NCBI RefSeq assembly: GCF_046036945.1
Contig: NZ_JBJQOQ010000014.1
Coordinates: 62,001 to 126,000 of the forward strand
Direction: 5' to 3'
From: Brevibacillus_C sp046036945
GTDB taxonomy: Bacteria > Bacillota > Bacilli > Brevibacillales > Brevibacillaceae
DNA: 64,000 bases
The notes beneath the pieces were generated by a model, which did not search any database, was not told the origin of the DNA, and saw only the letters and a program-made list of their open reading frames with translations. Shown here in pieces: positions 41,527-50,804 of this stretch (its first letter is position 1; every line of letters starts with the position of its first letter). A program made the position numbers and the translations under genes.

Positions 41527-42402
41527 GTGTATTTTGACATCTTCGTTAGTGGTCTCGCCGTCGGATGCATTTACAGTTTAATTGCGATGTCGTTTAGTCT
41601 CATCTTTCGTTCGTCGGGCGTATTAAACATTGGCACTGGTGAGTTTGTCATGATCGGAGGGCTTGTCGGGTTCAGTCTGATGACCAATGTCACGCAAAAT
41701 TTTTACCTTGTCATGCTGCTAACCATGGCCATTGCCGGTCTAATCGGCTACTTGTCGAATGTACTTGTATTTCATCCGGTGCAAAAGCGCGGCGGGCAAA
41801 GCATTCATGTCTTGATGGCCAGCATCGGAATCATGATTATTTTGCCGCAGATCGGCTCATTGGTCTGGGGAGCGGAGCCGTTGAGTTTTCCAAGCAGTCT
41901 ATCCGCAGGTCAGGTTCAGTTGGGCAGCGCGAAGATTTCCGGCATCAGTTTTTTGATCATTCTGTTAAGTATCTTCATTATGATTTTGTTTCAGTTATTC
42001 TTTAAATTTACCCGTATCGGTCAGGCGATGAGAGCCATAGCAGACGATCGCGTCATGTCACAGCTGCTTGGGGTGAATCACCGCAAATACATCGCGCTCA
42101 TCTTCCTGGTAGCCGGAGCCTTGACCGGAGTCGCAGGTGTCCTCTTAGGTCCGCTCTATTTTGTTTCTTATGATATGGGGATCATTGGCATCAAGGCGTT
42201 TGCGGCGGCTGTATTAGGCGGGTTTGGCAATATCATGGGAGCGGTCATTGGCGGCATCTTGCTCGGATTGATCGAGGCATTCGGCGGAACGATGATCAGT
42301 TCGGAATTTCGCGATCTGATCTTGTACGCGATATTGATCCTGGTGCTGCTGATCCGTCCCACCGGCATACTGGGCATAAAGAAACGGAGGGATACCGCTT
42401 GA
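41527..42402 (+). CDS. branched-chain-type ABC importer permease (LivH-like)
   Basis: 291 aa, about eight membrane helices, GTG start with AAGGAGGG upstream. LivH signatures: GLAVGCIYSLIAMSFSLIFR, AMRAIADDRVMSQLLGVNHRK, KAFAAAVLGGFGNIMGAVIGG. It overlaps the next gene by TTGA. Confidence 0.9.
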   Translation: MYFDIFVSGLAVGCIYSLIAMSFSLIFRSSGVLNIGTGEFVMIGGLVGFSLMTNVTQNFYLVMLLTMAIAGLIGYLSNVLVFHPVQKRGGQSIHVLMASIGIMIILPQIGSLVWGAEPLSFPSSLSAGQVQLGSAKISGISFLIILLSIFIMILFQLFFKFTRIGQAMRAIADDRVMSQLLGVNHRKYIALIFLVAGALTGVAGVLLGPLYFVSYDMGIIGIKAFAAAVLGGFGNIMGAVIGGILLGLIEAFGGTMISSEFRDLILYAILILVLLIRPTGILGIKKRRDTA

Positions 42403-44183
42403 AGCCAAACCATCTCAAATCATACGGACCAATCGGCGTATACCTGATCGTCTTTGTGTTGGCAGCCGTTTTTGTCCAGTCCAATTACTATTTGTCGTTG
42501 TTTTCCCAGGCGGCGATTTATACGATTTTGGCGGTTTCGCTGCAGCTCATTTTCGGGTATGCCGGTCAGGTCAGTCTGGCTCATGCGGGTTTTTTCGGCA
42601 TCGGCGCTTATACCTCAGCCATTCTCACGCTGCATTTTGACCTGAATTTTCTCGTTGCCTTCTTGCTGTCGGGGATCGTGGCCGCGATCGTCTCGATTAT
42701 CCTTTCACCGATGGCGAAACTCTCGGAAATCTACTTTGCCATGTCCACGTTCGCCTTTAATTTGATCTTGATTATCGTTTTTGCCAACGGAGGAAGCTTG
42801 ACCGGAGGGTGGAACGGACTAACCAATATTCCCTATCCCGACATTTTGGGTTGGTCTGTTGACAGCAAAAAGGAATTTTTTATCCTTTCCTCCATTTTAT
42901 TGATTATCCAGTGCGTCTTTATGATCAGGCTGACGGAGGGACGATTGGGCAGAAACTTTCGGGCGATTCGTGACAACCAGCTTGCTGCGGCTTCAGTAGG
43001 CATCAATATCGCTGCTACGAAAACAAAAGGCTTTATCATCGGCTGTTTTTGGGCCGGACTAGCAGGCAGCGTGATGGTGCATATGTATGCGTTTGTCAGC
43101 CCGGAGCCATTCCATTTTCTTGAATCCATCACCGTTATCCTTATGGTCGTTCTCGGCGGCCTGGGTTCTTTTACCGGGGCTTTGCTGGGGGGATTCGGCG
43201 TTACGTTTTTTAACGAAATCCTGAAAGAAATTCCCTTGTACCGGCCGATTATCTACGGAGCTTGCATTGTGCTGATGATGATTTTTATGCCGAATGGGAT
43301 TTACGGTCTGCTGCATAAGCGGTTCAAACCGGTTCAAAATCAAACGGCTGTGGCAAGATCGCCGGTCAATCTGAGACAATTTCTGTCTCAAACCCAAGCG
43401 GACAACAGTGTAATCTTAAAGCTCGAACATGTCACGAAACAATTCGGAGGTCTCAAGGCGCTTCATGACGTCAGCCTGGAGGTGCAGGCAGGAGAGATTT
43501 TTGGATTGATCGGGCCGAATGGGGCGGGTAAAACGACGTTTATCAACCTTGTAACCGGGTTGGAAAGACCGACATCGGGGCAGGTTACTTTTCAGCAGCG
43601 AGAAGTGACAAATAAAACGATATCCCATATAGGAAGCCTGGGCCTGGTAAGGACGTTCCAAACGAGCAGGTTGTTCGAAAGCATGACGGTTCTGGAGAAT
43701 GTGGTAACAGGCATGTCGTGCCGATTAAAAAACGATATCGGTCTGGCACTGCTGCAAAACAAAAAGTTTTTGTCCGAGGAGCAGTACGCTGTCAATGTGG
43801 CGTATCAACTGATCAAGTTGACGGGCTTGGAGGAGAAAGCGTTCGAATTATGCGCCAATCTTTCATACGGACACCGCCGCTTGGTGGAAATCACCCGCGC
43901 CCTCGCCTCCGGGCCGAAGATTTTGTTTCTCGATGAGCCGGCAGCCGGTCTGAACTTAAGTGAAAGAGAACAGCTGCAAAAATTGATTTTACGTTTGCGG
44001 GAAGAATTCGCCATCACCATTTTTATCGTCGAACATGATTTACATATGTTGTCCAACCTCTGCGATCATATGGCCGTGTTGAATTTTGGAGAAAAAATTG
44101 CCTATGGCAGCCCTGAGGAGGTGATGCAAAATCCGCAAGTTGTGGAGGCATATTTAGGGAGGAGGGACAGAAAGCATGCTTAA
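42399..44183 (+). CDS. fused permease-ATPase of the branched-chain-type importer (LivM-LivG)
   Basis: 594 aa from TTG 42399, overlapping the LivH stop. Residues 1-305 are the LivM permease (SLAHAGFFGIGAYT, FRAIRDNQLAAASVGIN, VVLGGLGSFTGALLGG). A short linker follows, and residues from about 338 are the LivG ATPase (GPNGAGKTT, LSYGHRRLVEITRALA, ILFLDEPAAGLN, VEHD). LivM and LivG are usually separate proteins; here they are one chain. Confidence 0.9.
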   Translation: MKPNHLKSYGPIGVYLIVFVLAAVFVQSNYYLSLFSQAAIYTILAVSLQLIFGYAGQVSLAHAGFFGIGAYTSAILTLHFDLNFLVAFLLSGIVAAIVSIILSPMAKLSEIYFAMSTFAFNLILIIVFANGGSLTGGWNGLTNIPYPDILGWSVDSKKEFFILSSILLIIQCVFMIRLTEGRLGRNFRAIRDNQLAAASVGINIAATKTKGFIIGCFWAGLAGSVMVHMYAFVSPEPFHFLESITVILMVVLGGLGSFTGALLGGFGVTFFNEILKEIPLYRPIIYGACIVLMMIFMPNGIYGLLHKRFKPVQNQTAVARSPVNLRQFLSQTQADNSVILKLEHVTKQFGGLKALHDVSLEVQAGEIFGLIGPNGAGKTTFINLVTGLERPTSGQVTFQQREVTNKTISHIGSLGLVRTFQTSRLFESMTVLENVVTGMSCRLKNDIGLALLQNKKFLSEEQYAVNVAYQLIKLTGLEEKAFELCANLSYGHRRLVEITRALASGPKILFLDEPAAGLNLSEREQLQKLILRLREEFAITIFIVEHDLHMLSNLCDHMAVLNFGEKIAYGSPEEVMQNPQVVEAYLGRRDRKHA

Positions 44184-44892
44184 AGTGGAACACTTGAAAG
44201 CTTATTACGGAAATGCACAGGCTTTGGAAGATATCAGCTTCGAAGTAAACCAGGGTGAAATTATCTGCATTCTCGGAAACAACGGGGCAGGCAAATCGAC
44301 CACTTTGATGTCGATCAGCGGTGTGATGAAGCGCAAAGAGGGGCTGATCGAATTTCAACACACCGATATCAGCAAAAGGCATCCGCATGAGATCGTATCC
44401 TTGGGTATTTCACAAGTTCCTGAAGGACGGCGCATCTTCCCTACTCTAACCGTGGAAGAGAATTTAAGAATGGGCGGATTTCTTAAAAAAAGAATCAGCA
44501 GCACAAAAATAGAGGAAATTTTTCAATTGTTTCCGCGGCTGAAAGAGCGAAGAAATCAGCTTGGCGGAAGTCTCAGCGGGGGAGAACAGCAGATGCTGGC
44601 CATTGGCAGAGCGCTGATCGGCGAGCCCAAACTGCTGATGCTCGATGAACCGTCACTGGGGTTGGCGCCGCAGATTATAGACATGATTTTTGACAGCATC
44701 ATTTCGCTGCGCAAAGCGGGGATGACGATACTCTTAATCGAGCAGAATGTCGAACTGGCATTGGAAGTTTCCGATCGGGCATATGTGATAGAACTGGGCA
44801 GAACGGTATTGACAGGGGACAGCGATACGCTTCGAAAAGACCGATCGATCCAATCGATCTATATGGGCCAGCAGCATGTACTGCATGGCTGA
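44176..44892 (+). CDS. branched-chain-type importer ATPase (LivF-like)
   Basis: 238 aa. Walker A GNNGAGKST, signature LSGGEQQMLAIGRAL, Walker B LLMLDEPSLGLAP, and the QVPEGRRIFPTLTVEENL segment typical of LivF. It overlaps the fused gene by eight bases and completes the importer. Confidence 0.92.
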   Translation: MLKVEHLKAYYGNAQALEDISFEVNQGEIICILGNNGAGKSTTLMSISGVMKRKEGLIEFQHTDISKRHPHEIVSLGISQVPEGRRIFPTLTVEENLRMGGFLKKRISSTKIEEIFQLFPRLKERRNQLGGSLSGGEQQMLAIGRALIGEPKLLMLDEPSLGLAPQIIDMIFDSIISLRKAGMTILLIEQNVELALEVSDRAYVIELGRTVLTGDSDTLRKDRSIQSIYMGQQHVLHG

Positions 44893-44927
44893 GGGTAAGG
44901 AAAACGGGAATGAAGGAGAGGAAAAGT

Positions 44928-45953
44928 ATGAGTGCAAATTTTAACGAAATGGTAGAACTGTTCAAAGTGGAATTGGAACTCTGCCAGTTGAAGCCGACCG
45001 AAACGATGGCTGTGCTGACATCTGGGGGCGTCCGCGCAGATTATGCCAAAGCGTTTATGGAAGCAGCCAAGCTGATCGGAGCCAATACATTCGAACTGAA
45101 CATTCCGCCCGCCAATCGGGGCATTTCCGGTTCGTTTGGCATTACCCCGCTGACAGACAACCGGGCAGCGGTTGAAATGCTGAAAAAGGCGGATCTGATT
45201 ATCGACCTGGTCTTGCTGTTGTTCTCCAAGGAACAGTTGGAGCTGCAGAATGAGGGAAAAAGAATTTTGATGGTTGTTGAACCATTTGAAGTCATTAAAA
45301 ATATGTTTCCGAAACCAAGCGATAAGCAAAGAGTGCTGTTTGCTGCCGATTTATTAAAAAATGCAAAAGAATTACGATTTACAAACAAGGCCGGCACAGA
45401 TGTAACCTTCAAGCTGGGACAGTATCCTATCCTGATCGAATACGGATTTGCCGATGAACCGGGCAAATGGGATCATCTGCCAAGCGGATTTTCGGCAGGC
45501 ACGTCGAATGACGGCGGCGTGGATGGGGTAGTCGTCCTCGATCGCGGGGATATTCTTTTCCCGTTTAACAAATACGTGCAGGAGCCGGTAAAGCTCACGA
45601 TCAAAGACGGTTTTGTCACGGAGATTGAAGGCGGGTTTGACGCCATGTTGATGAGAGAATACATCGAAAGTTTCCAAGATCCCCGGGCCTACGCGATATC
45701 CCACATCGGTTGGGGACTGAATGAACGTGCCAAGTGGCACAGCTTGGCCCTGGACAGCAACGTGTTTGGGATGGACGGACGTGCTTTTTACGGAAATGTA
45801 TTGTTTTCATTAGGCCCCAATACAGAACTGGGCGGAACAAATGATACCAAATGCCATCTCGATATTCCTATGAAAAACTGCACGTTGTATCTGGACGGCA
45901 AACTCATCGTAAAGGACGGGGACGTCGTTATCGAAGAAATGAAGCCGGTGTGA
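44928..45953 (+). CDS. nicX: 2,5-dihydroxypyridine 5,6-dioxygenase (NicX-like)
   Basis: 341 aa from ATG 44928 (AAGGAGAGG seven bases upstream; ATG 44910 lies before it). It belongs to the aminopeptidase-M29-like family that contains the Fe(II) ring-opening enzyme NicX, which turns 2,5-dihydroxypyridine into N-formylmaleamate. The expected iron ligands are present: a His in YAISHIGWG and the His-x-Asp pair in TKCHLDIPM. It sits at the start of the three-enzyme lower-pathway block. Confidence 0.85.
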   Translation: MSANFNEMVELFKVELELCQLKPTETMAVLTSGGVRADYAKAFMEAAKLIGANTFELNIPPANRGISGSFGITPLTDNRAAVEMLKKADLIIDLVLLLFSKEQLELQNEGKRILMVVEPFEVIKNMFPKPSDKQRVLFAADLLKNAKELRFTNKAGTDVTFKLGQYPILIEYGFADEPGKWDHLPSGFSAGTSNDGGVDGVVVLDRGDILFPFNKYVQEPVKLTIKDGFVTEIEGGFDAMLMREYIESFQDPRAYAISHIGWGLNERAKWHSLALDSNVFGMDGRAFYGNVLFSLGPNTELGGTNDTKCHLDIPMKNCTLYLDGKLIVKDGDVVIEEMKPV

Positions 45954-46015
45954 TTTTGTCGGTTTGTAGTTCTCAACGGTACATGAAAAACAGGTAGAAA
46001 AAGGAGTGGAACAGT

Positions 46016-46765
46016 TTGAAAAATTATCGAATCGGGCTGATCGTGCCCAGTTCCAATACGACGATGGAAACGGAAATTCCGGAAATGCTCAGATCCCGTT
46101 CGCAGTTGGCACAAGATGCATTTACCTTTCACTCGAGCCGCATGCGGATGAAGCATGTGACAAAGGAAGAATTGGTCAAAATGGACAATGACAGCATCCG
46201 CTGCGCTGTCGAACTATCAGATGCAAGATGCGATGTCTTGGCTTATGCCTGTCTGGTTGCGATCATGTGCAATGGACCTGGCTATCATTCCGTCTCGGAA
46301 GAGAAATTATCAAAGACGGCGAAGGACATGGGAGTAGACATTCCTACAGTCAGCAGTGCCGGAGCGTTAATTCAGGGAATTCAAACGATGGGTGCCAAAA
46401 AAATCGCCCTGATCGCTCCGTATATGAAGCCGCTTACCGGCATGGTCATCGACTATATTCAGTCATACGGTATCGAGGTGGTTGACTCTATCAGCCTGGA
46501 GGTCGCCGATAATCTCGAGGTAGGCAAGCTGGACCCGATGAATTTGCTCTCGATCTCTGAAAAATTGGACGTGCGGGAAGCGGATGCTGTGGTGCTGTCA
46601 GCATGTGTTCAGATGCCGTCACTTCCGGCGGTACAGGAAGTTGAAAACAGGCTGGGCAAGCCGGTTCTATCCGCAGCGACAGCAACCGTCTACCAGATCC
46701 TCAGGACACTGGGGTTGAAACCGATTGTGCCTGATGCGGGGGCCCTTTTATCCGGCAAGTATTGA
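46016..46765 (+). CDS. nicE: maleate cis-trans isomerase (NicE-like)
   Basis: 249 aa from TTG 46016 with AAGGAGTGG upstream. Asp/Glu-racemase superfamily: PSSNTTMETEIPEM at the N-terminus and the two catalytic Cys, Cys79 (AYACLVAI) and Cys197 (LSACVQMPS). NicE isomerises maleate to fumarate, the final step that feeds the TCA cycle. Confidence 0.9.
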   Translation: MKNYRIGLIVPSSNTTMETEIPEMLRSRSQLAQDAFTFHSSRMRMKHVTKEELVKMDNDSIRCAVELSDARCDVLAYACLVAIMCNGPGYHSVSEEKLSKTAKDMGVDIPTVSSAGALIQGIQTMGAKKIALIAPYMKPLTGMVIDYIQSYGIEVVDSISLEVADNLEVGKLDPMNLLSISEKLDVREADAVVLSACVQMPSLPAVQEVENRLGKPVLSAATATVYQILRTLGLKPIVPDAGALLSGKY

Positions 46766-46825
46766 GCGGCCTGCAGCGTGAATGAAGAGGAAGTAAACAA
46801 GAAATTTGGTAATTGGAGGAAACCC

Positions 46826-47476
46826 ATGGAGACCAATCAGTTGCAAAATGATTTGCGCAATTTTCGCGAAAGGGGTTTTGGGCAACCGCTAGGTATTGGG
46901 AACAAGCCTTGTTTCCTCGTGGTTGATGTCATCCAAGGCTTTACGGATCCGGTCATGCCTCTCGGTTCAGATTTATCCAGGCAGATTGAAGTCATCAATC
47001 AATTGCTGAATGCGGCTCACCAAAAAAACTTGCCCGTCATATTCACTACCATCGCATACGAAGAAGATATGGGTGATTCCGGGATCTGGTTGAAAAAAAT
47101 GGGCGGATTAAAAACCCTGAAATTTGGAACGGACGCTGTACAGTTGGATCCGCGGCTCCATTACAAAAAAGGGGACATGATCCTGAACAAAAAGTACGCT
47201 TCCGCTTTTTTCGGAACGGATTTGATTTCCCGTTTGAACGTCAACGGAATCGATACGGTGATTGTGACCGGCTGTACGACAAGCGGATGCGTGCGGGCGA
47301 CAGTGGTCGATGCACTCCAATACGGATATCGACCGATTGTCGTGAAGGACGCCGTTGGCGATCGTTCTCTTGCTTCGCACGACCAGAGCCTGTTTGACAT
47401 GGAACAAAAATATGCCGATGTGCTAAACGCCAGCGAGCTAATCCAAGACATTCATTCGTACAAGGCGATTTCCTAA
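46826..47476 (+). CDS. nicF: maleamate amidohydrolase (NicF-like, isochorismatase family)
   Basis: 216 aa from ATG 46826 (GGAGGA just upstream; the open frame begins at 46778). Cysteine hydrolase with the full triad: Asp34 (LVVDVIQGFTDP), Lys122/123 (ILNKKYASAFFGTD) and Cys155 (GCTTSGCVRA). NicF hydrolyses maleamate to maleate and ammonia. It is the last gene of the operon. It is the closest relative in the window of the C-terminal domain of the regulator at 36671, which has lost Lys and Cys. Confidence 0.88.
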   Translation: METNQLQNDLRNFRERGFGQPLGIGNKPCFLVVDVIQGFTDPVMPLGSDLSRQIEVINQLLNAAHQKNLPVIFTTIAYEEDMGDSGIWLKKMGGLKTLKFGTDAVQLDPRLHYKKGDMILNKKYASAFFGTDLISRLNVNGIDTVIVTGCTTSGCVRATVVDALQYGYRPIVVKDAVGDRSLASHDQSLFDMEQKYADVLNASELIQDIHSYKAIS

Positions 47477-47536
47477 AAGAGAGCTTCCATAGAAGGTCAA
47501 GCCGGATCTTCAAAAAAAGGCAAGGCCGCAGTGTAA

Positions 47537-47584
47537 GCGTAAAATCGTCCCCGCCAACTGGAAAGGCTGGGGACGATTTTGCGC
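47537..47584. terminator. bidirectional terminator between nicF and the leftward membrane-protein gene
   Basis: Arms AAAATCGTCCCC and GGGGACGATTTT give T runs in both directions. Confidence 0.8.
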
Positions 47585-47650
47585 TATTTTTTCAGGCAAG
47601 AGCCGATGCGAAAATGGTTCATTCAAAAGAGCGGGCAGGAACGCCTCCGT

Positions 47651-48739
47651 TTACGCGTTCGCCGCTTCCGCAGATTGCTTCTTTCGCAGCCTTCCGTACG
47701 TGAGCAAGCGCCATATCCATTCAAGCGGGCCGTAAGAGAAAAATCTCAGCCAGATAATGCTTGCGATCAGCTCGATCAGATAGATGACAATGGCGATGAT
47801 GAGCGCAGGCAGCGGCGAGACAACTTGCAGCCCGGCGAGCGGGATGATGATATTGGCGCCGATCAAATCTTGTCCGATGTAATTGGAGAAAGCCATCTGT
47901 CCGACGCAGCCGATCGGGCGGAGCATTTTTTGCACGCCCTTGTGCTCCAGCAAACGGAATAGGGTAGTCAAGTAAAACACGGCCATCGGGACAGCGCCAA
48001 GGCCAATCAGCGAATTTTTGTAGAAGCTGACAGCATCAGATTCCGTTACCAGGCTCATCCACAGAACGCCAGCGGAAAGAATAACCGACAACACCAGCGT
48101 GACGGCTTGGGTGAGTTTGTACGTGCGAAAATGGGTCGATACCTGAGCGATCAGGTTTGTCTTCGCCGCGTACAGTCCGAGCAAAAACATGACGAAGATA
48201 TTGACCGCGTCGTTGCCGAAAAAGCCGAAAACGGAAGGCGGCTGGGCGCCCGGTTGATACAGGGCCATCGAGCCGAGCAGGGACAGCTCGTGAAGCCCGG
48301 CAAGAATGCCGATCCACAGGAGAATGGTTCGCGGCTTCCGGTTGTAAAACGGAATCAGGAAAAAGCCCATCAGTGCGTAGATCGTCAAGATATCCCCCCA
48401 CCAGATCAAGAGATGGACTATGCCGAATACCAGCATCGCCAGCAGCCGGCGCACATACCTGAGATAGTACCTGTCTCCCCGTTTTTCGGCGCGCGATACG
48501 AAGATGTAAAAGCCGACGCCGAATAAAAAGGAAAATATGGAAAAGAATTTCTTTTCTACGAAGATGGAAATCAACGTATGCAGTACGCCGTTCAGCCCGC
48601 TGTAATCAACCGGCGGGGTATCAGAGGTGTAAATGATATAAGCGGGCACGTTAATCAACATGATGCCGAACAGGGCGATTCCGCGAATGATATCGAGCGA
48701 GACGATCCGCTCCCTGCTCGAAATGGGTTGTGAATTCAT
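47651..48739 (-). CDS. DUF418-family membrane protein (YeiB-like)
   Basis: 362 aa from the ATG at 48739 (AAGGAAG upstream). About ten membrane helices. It starts with RERIVSLDIIRGIALFGIMLINVP, the acyltransferase-3-like opening, and contains the DUF418 part toward the C-terminus (CVGQMAFSNYIGQDLIG, GPLEWIWRLLTYGRL). Function unknown; perhaps an acyl transfer role at the membrane. Confidence 0.85.
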   Translation of the reverse strand: MNSQPISSRERIVSLDIIRGIALFGIMLINVPAYIIYTSDTPPVDYSGLNGVLHTLISIFVEKKFFSIFSFLFGVGFYIFVSRAEKRGDRYYLRYVRRLLAMLVFGIVHLLIWWGDILTIYALMGFFLIPFYNRKPRTILLWIGILAGLHELSLLGSMALYQPGAQPPSVFGFFGNDAVNIFVMFLLGLYAAKTNLIAQVSTHFRTYKLTQAVTLVLSVILSAGVLWMSLVTESDAVSFYKNSLIGLGAVPMAVFYLTTLFRLLEHKGVQKMLRPIGCVGQMAFSNYIGQDLIGANIIIPLAGLQVVSPLPALIIAIVIYLIELIASIIWLRFFSYGPLEWIWRLLTYGRLRKKQSAEAANA

Positions 48740-48844
48740 TTCTGTTCTTCCTTTCATTATGTTCAACCCAATTATAGGGAGGGGGCTTGTGACGAACAAT
48801 CGATTTGTCTTTCATTTTCCTTACAGGGGTGTAAGATTAGCAAA

Positions 48845-48880
48845 AACAAACACCCAGTCTGGAAAAAAGACTGGGTGCTT
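48845..48880 (-). terminator. terminator of deoD
   Basis: On the - strand arms CACCCAGTCT and AGACTGGGTG, followed by TTTGTTTTTG. Confidence 0.75.
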
Positions 48881-48898
48881 CGTCGGCCTTGCGGCTAT

Positions 48899-49606
48899 TT
48901 AGCTGGCAGTGGCGGTTTCCAGGGCCACTTTGACCATATCGTTGAAGGTCAACTGGCGTTCTTCAGACGAAGTCGCTTCACCTGTCAGGATGTGGTCGCT
49001 CACCGTTAAGATGGAGAGGGCCTTGGCGTTAAACTTGGCCGCGAGCGTGTAAAGGGCGGCTGTCTCCATCTCGATGGCCAGAATCTGGTAAGCTGCGAGT
49101 AGCCGCTGTCCGTCTGCATCTTCGTTGTAAAAGGTGTCGCTGGTAAAGACAGGCCCCACCTTTACCGACATTCCCGCTGCGGCTGCAAGATCGTAAGCCT
49201 TTTTCAACAGGTCAAAGTCTGCTGTCGGAGCAAAGTCGATCCCGTTAAAGCGGATTTTGTTCACGGCCGAATCGGTGGAGGCGCTCATCGCCAGGATGAC
49301 ATCCCGCACCTTGACGTCCTGCTGGATGGCTCCGCACGTTCCCACCCGGATCAAATTCTTCACGCCGTACTCTTGCATCAATTCCTGGGCATAGATGGAG
49401 ATCGACGGAATCCCCATCCCCGTACCTTGAACAGAGACCCGTTTGCCCTTGTACGTTCCCGTATAGCCAAGCATTCCGCGCACGTTGTTGTAGCAGACGG
49501 CATTCTCCAGGAATGTCTCGGCAATGTGTTTTGCCCGCAGCGGATCGCCGGGCAAGAGGATGGATTCGGCAATCTCGTTTTCCTTGGCGCCAATATGTAC
49601 ACTCAT
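48899..49606 (-). CDS. deoD: purine-nucleoside phosphorylase DeoD
   Basis: 235 aa hexameric-type phosphorylase for purine nucleoside salvage. Signature GTGMGIPSISIYAQEL, phosphate site LLPGDPLRAK and RVGTCGA, and catalytic Asp in TVSDHILTGE with the MEMETAAL nucleoside site (IEMETAALYTL). AGGAGGGATT precedes the ATG. Single gene. Confidence 0.95.
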   Translation of the reverse strand: MSVHIGAKENEIAESILLPGDPLRAKHIAETFLENAVCYNNVRGMLGYTGTYKGKRVSVQGTGMGIPSISIYAQELMQEYGVKNLIRVGTCGAIQQDVKVRDVILAMSASTDSAVNKIRFNGIDFAPTADFDLLKKAYDLAAAAGMSVKVGPVFTSDTFYNEDADGQRLLAAYQILAIEMETAALYTLAAKFNAKALSILTVSDHILTGEATSSEERQLTFNDMVKVALETATAS

Positions 49607-49741
49607 CGAATAAATCCCTCCTGTTTCACGTTCTGTAGTATTATACCATGTTGCCGTTCCTGATCAACGCGGCAGGGAATCGCGGCTCCGATATCCAATT
49701 ACTTACTTATGTTCATGTCAAAGTTAAAGGAGCATTAGCCC

Positions 49742-50695
49742 ATGATCACGTTGCAGGACATTCAAGCTGCCAAGCGGAGCATTGCCGATATCGCCTATGT
49801 CACGCCCCTGCTGCAGTCGGAACAGCTTTCGCGCATTTGCGGCAATCAGATCATTCTGAAGGCGGAGCACTTGCAGAAAACCGGATCGTTCAAAATCCGC
49901 GGAGCGGCCAACCGAGTGAAGCAAGCAGCAGCGGAAGGGGCGAAGTACGTGACCGCGGCATCCTCCGGGAATCACGGCCAGGCCGTGGCTTACACCGCCA
50001 ATCGACTGGGGATTCCCGCGACCATCGTCGTTCCCGAAGACGCCACCCTTTGCAAGGTCAATGCAATCAAGGCCTACAACGGCAAGGTGGAGACGTGCGG
50101 AATGACATCGGCGGAGCGCATCCCGCGGGCAAAGGAGATCGCGCTTCAGGAGGGCGGCGTGTACATCCCGCCCTATGACGATCCGTTCATCATGGCCGGT
50201 CAAGGCACGATTGGACTGGAGATATTGGAGCAGGTGGATGATGTTGATGCCGTCATCGTACCAATTGGGGGAGGGGGCTTGATATCGGGGATTTTGACTG
50301 CCATCAAGGAAAGCCGCCCGCGGGTTCAGGTGATCGGCGTCGAACCGGCTCTGGCCAATGATACGTATCTGTCCCGCCAGCGCGGCCAGATCACCTCTAT
50401 TCCCGCCTCTTCGACGATCGCCGACGGGCTGCGGACGAGCCAGCCGGGTGATCTTACCTTCCCGATTGTGATGAAGTACATCGACGACATCGTTCTGATC
50501 AGCGAGGAAGAAATTCGCCAGGCCTTTTGCTTTGTCATGGAGAGGATGAAGCAGATGATCGAGCCGTCCAGCGCGACTACGGTGGCGGCAGCGATGTTTG
50601 GAAAGCTGCCTTTTACGGGGAAAAAGGTGGTGACCGTCATCTCCGGGGGCAATGTCGACTTGGAACAGGCGGCGAGGATGATCGGCGGGGAGTGA
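49742..50695 (+). CDS. threonine/serine dehydratase (PLP, catabolic type)
   Basis: 317 aa fold-type II PLP enzyme without the C-terminal regulatory domain of biosynthetic IlvA. PLP Lys in TGSFKIRGAAN, SSGNHGQAVAY, and the phosphate loop GGGGLISG. It deaminates threonine or serine to the 2-oxo acid; serine racemase activity is possible in this group. AAAGGAG precedes the ATG. Confidence 0.9.
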   Translation: MITLQDIQAAKRSIADIAYVTPLLQSEQLSRICGNQIILKAEHLQKTGSFKIRGAANRVKQAAAEGAKYVTAASSGNHGQAVAYTANRLGIPATIVVPEDATLCKVNAIKAYNGKVETCGMTSAERIPRAKEIALQEGGVYIPPYDDPFIMAGQGTIGLEILEQVDDVDAVIVPIGGGGLISGILTAIKESRPRVQVIGVEPALANDTYLSRQRGQITSIPASSTIADGLRTSQPGDLTFPIVMKYIDDIVLISEEEIRQAFCFVMERMKQMIEPSSATTVAAAMFGKLPFTGKKVVTVISGGNVDLEQAARMIGGE

Positions 50696-50723
50696 TGCTT
50701 TGTCACAAAGCCGCAATTTTTCG

Positions 50724-50788
50724 TGTGATTGTAATAACAGTGCGGCATGGAAAACGGGTCTATACTGAAACCTGTGAATCAGATCACA
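50724..50788 (+). promoter_or_regulatory. hmp promoter with two Fnr/Crp-type sites
   Basis: Site 1 TGTGA-N6-TAACA (50724-50739) and site 2 TGTGA-N6-TCACA (50773-50788, perfect, extended to seven-base arms CCTGTGA/TCACAGG). A -10 TATACT lies at 50761-50766. With a start near 50773, site 1 is centred at -41.5 (activating position) and site 2 at about +8 (blocking position). Confidence 0.7.
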
Positions 50789-50804
50789 GGAAAGAGGGAT
50801 AGAG

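Noticed and set aside
49724..50716. Leftward frame opposite the threonine dehydratase
   Set aside because: Complementary shadow of a strongly supported PLP enzyme.
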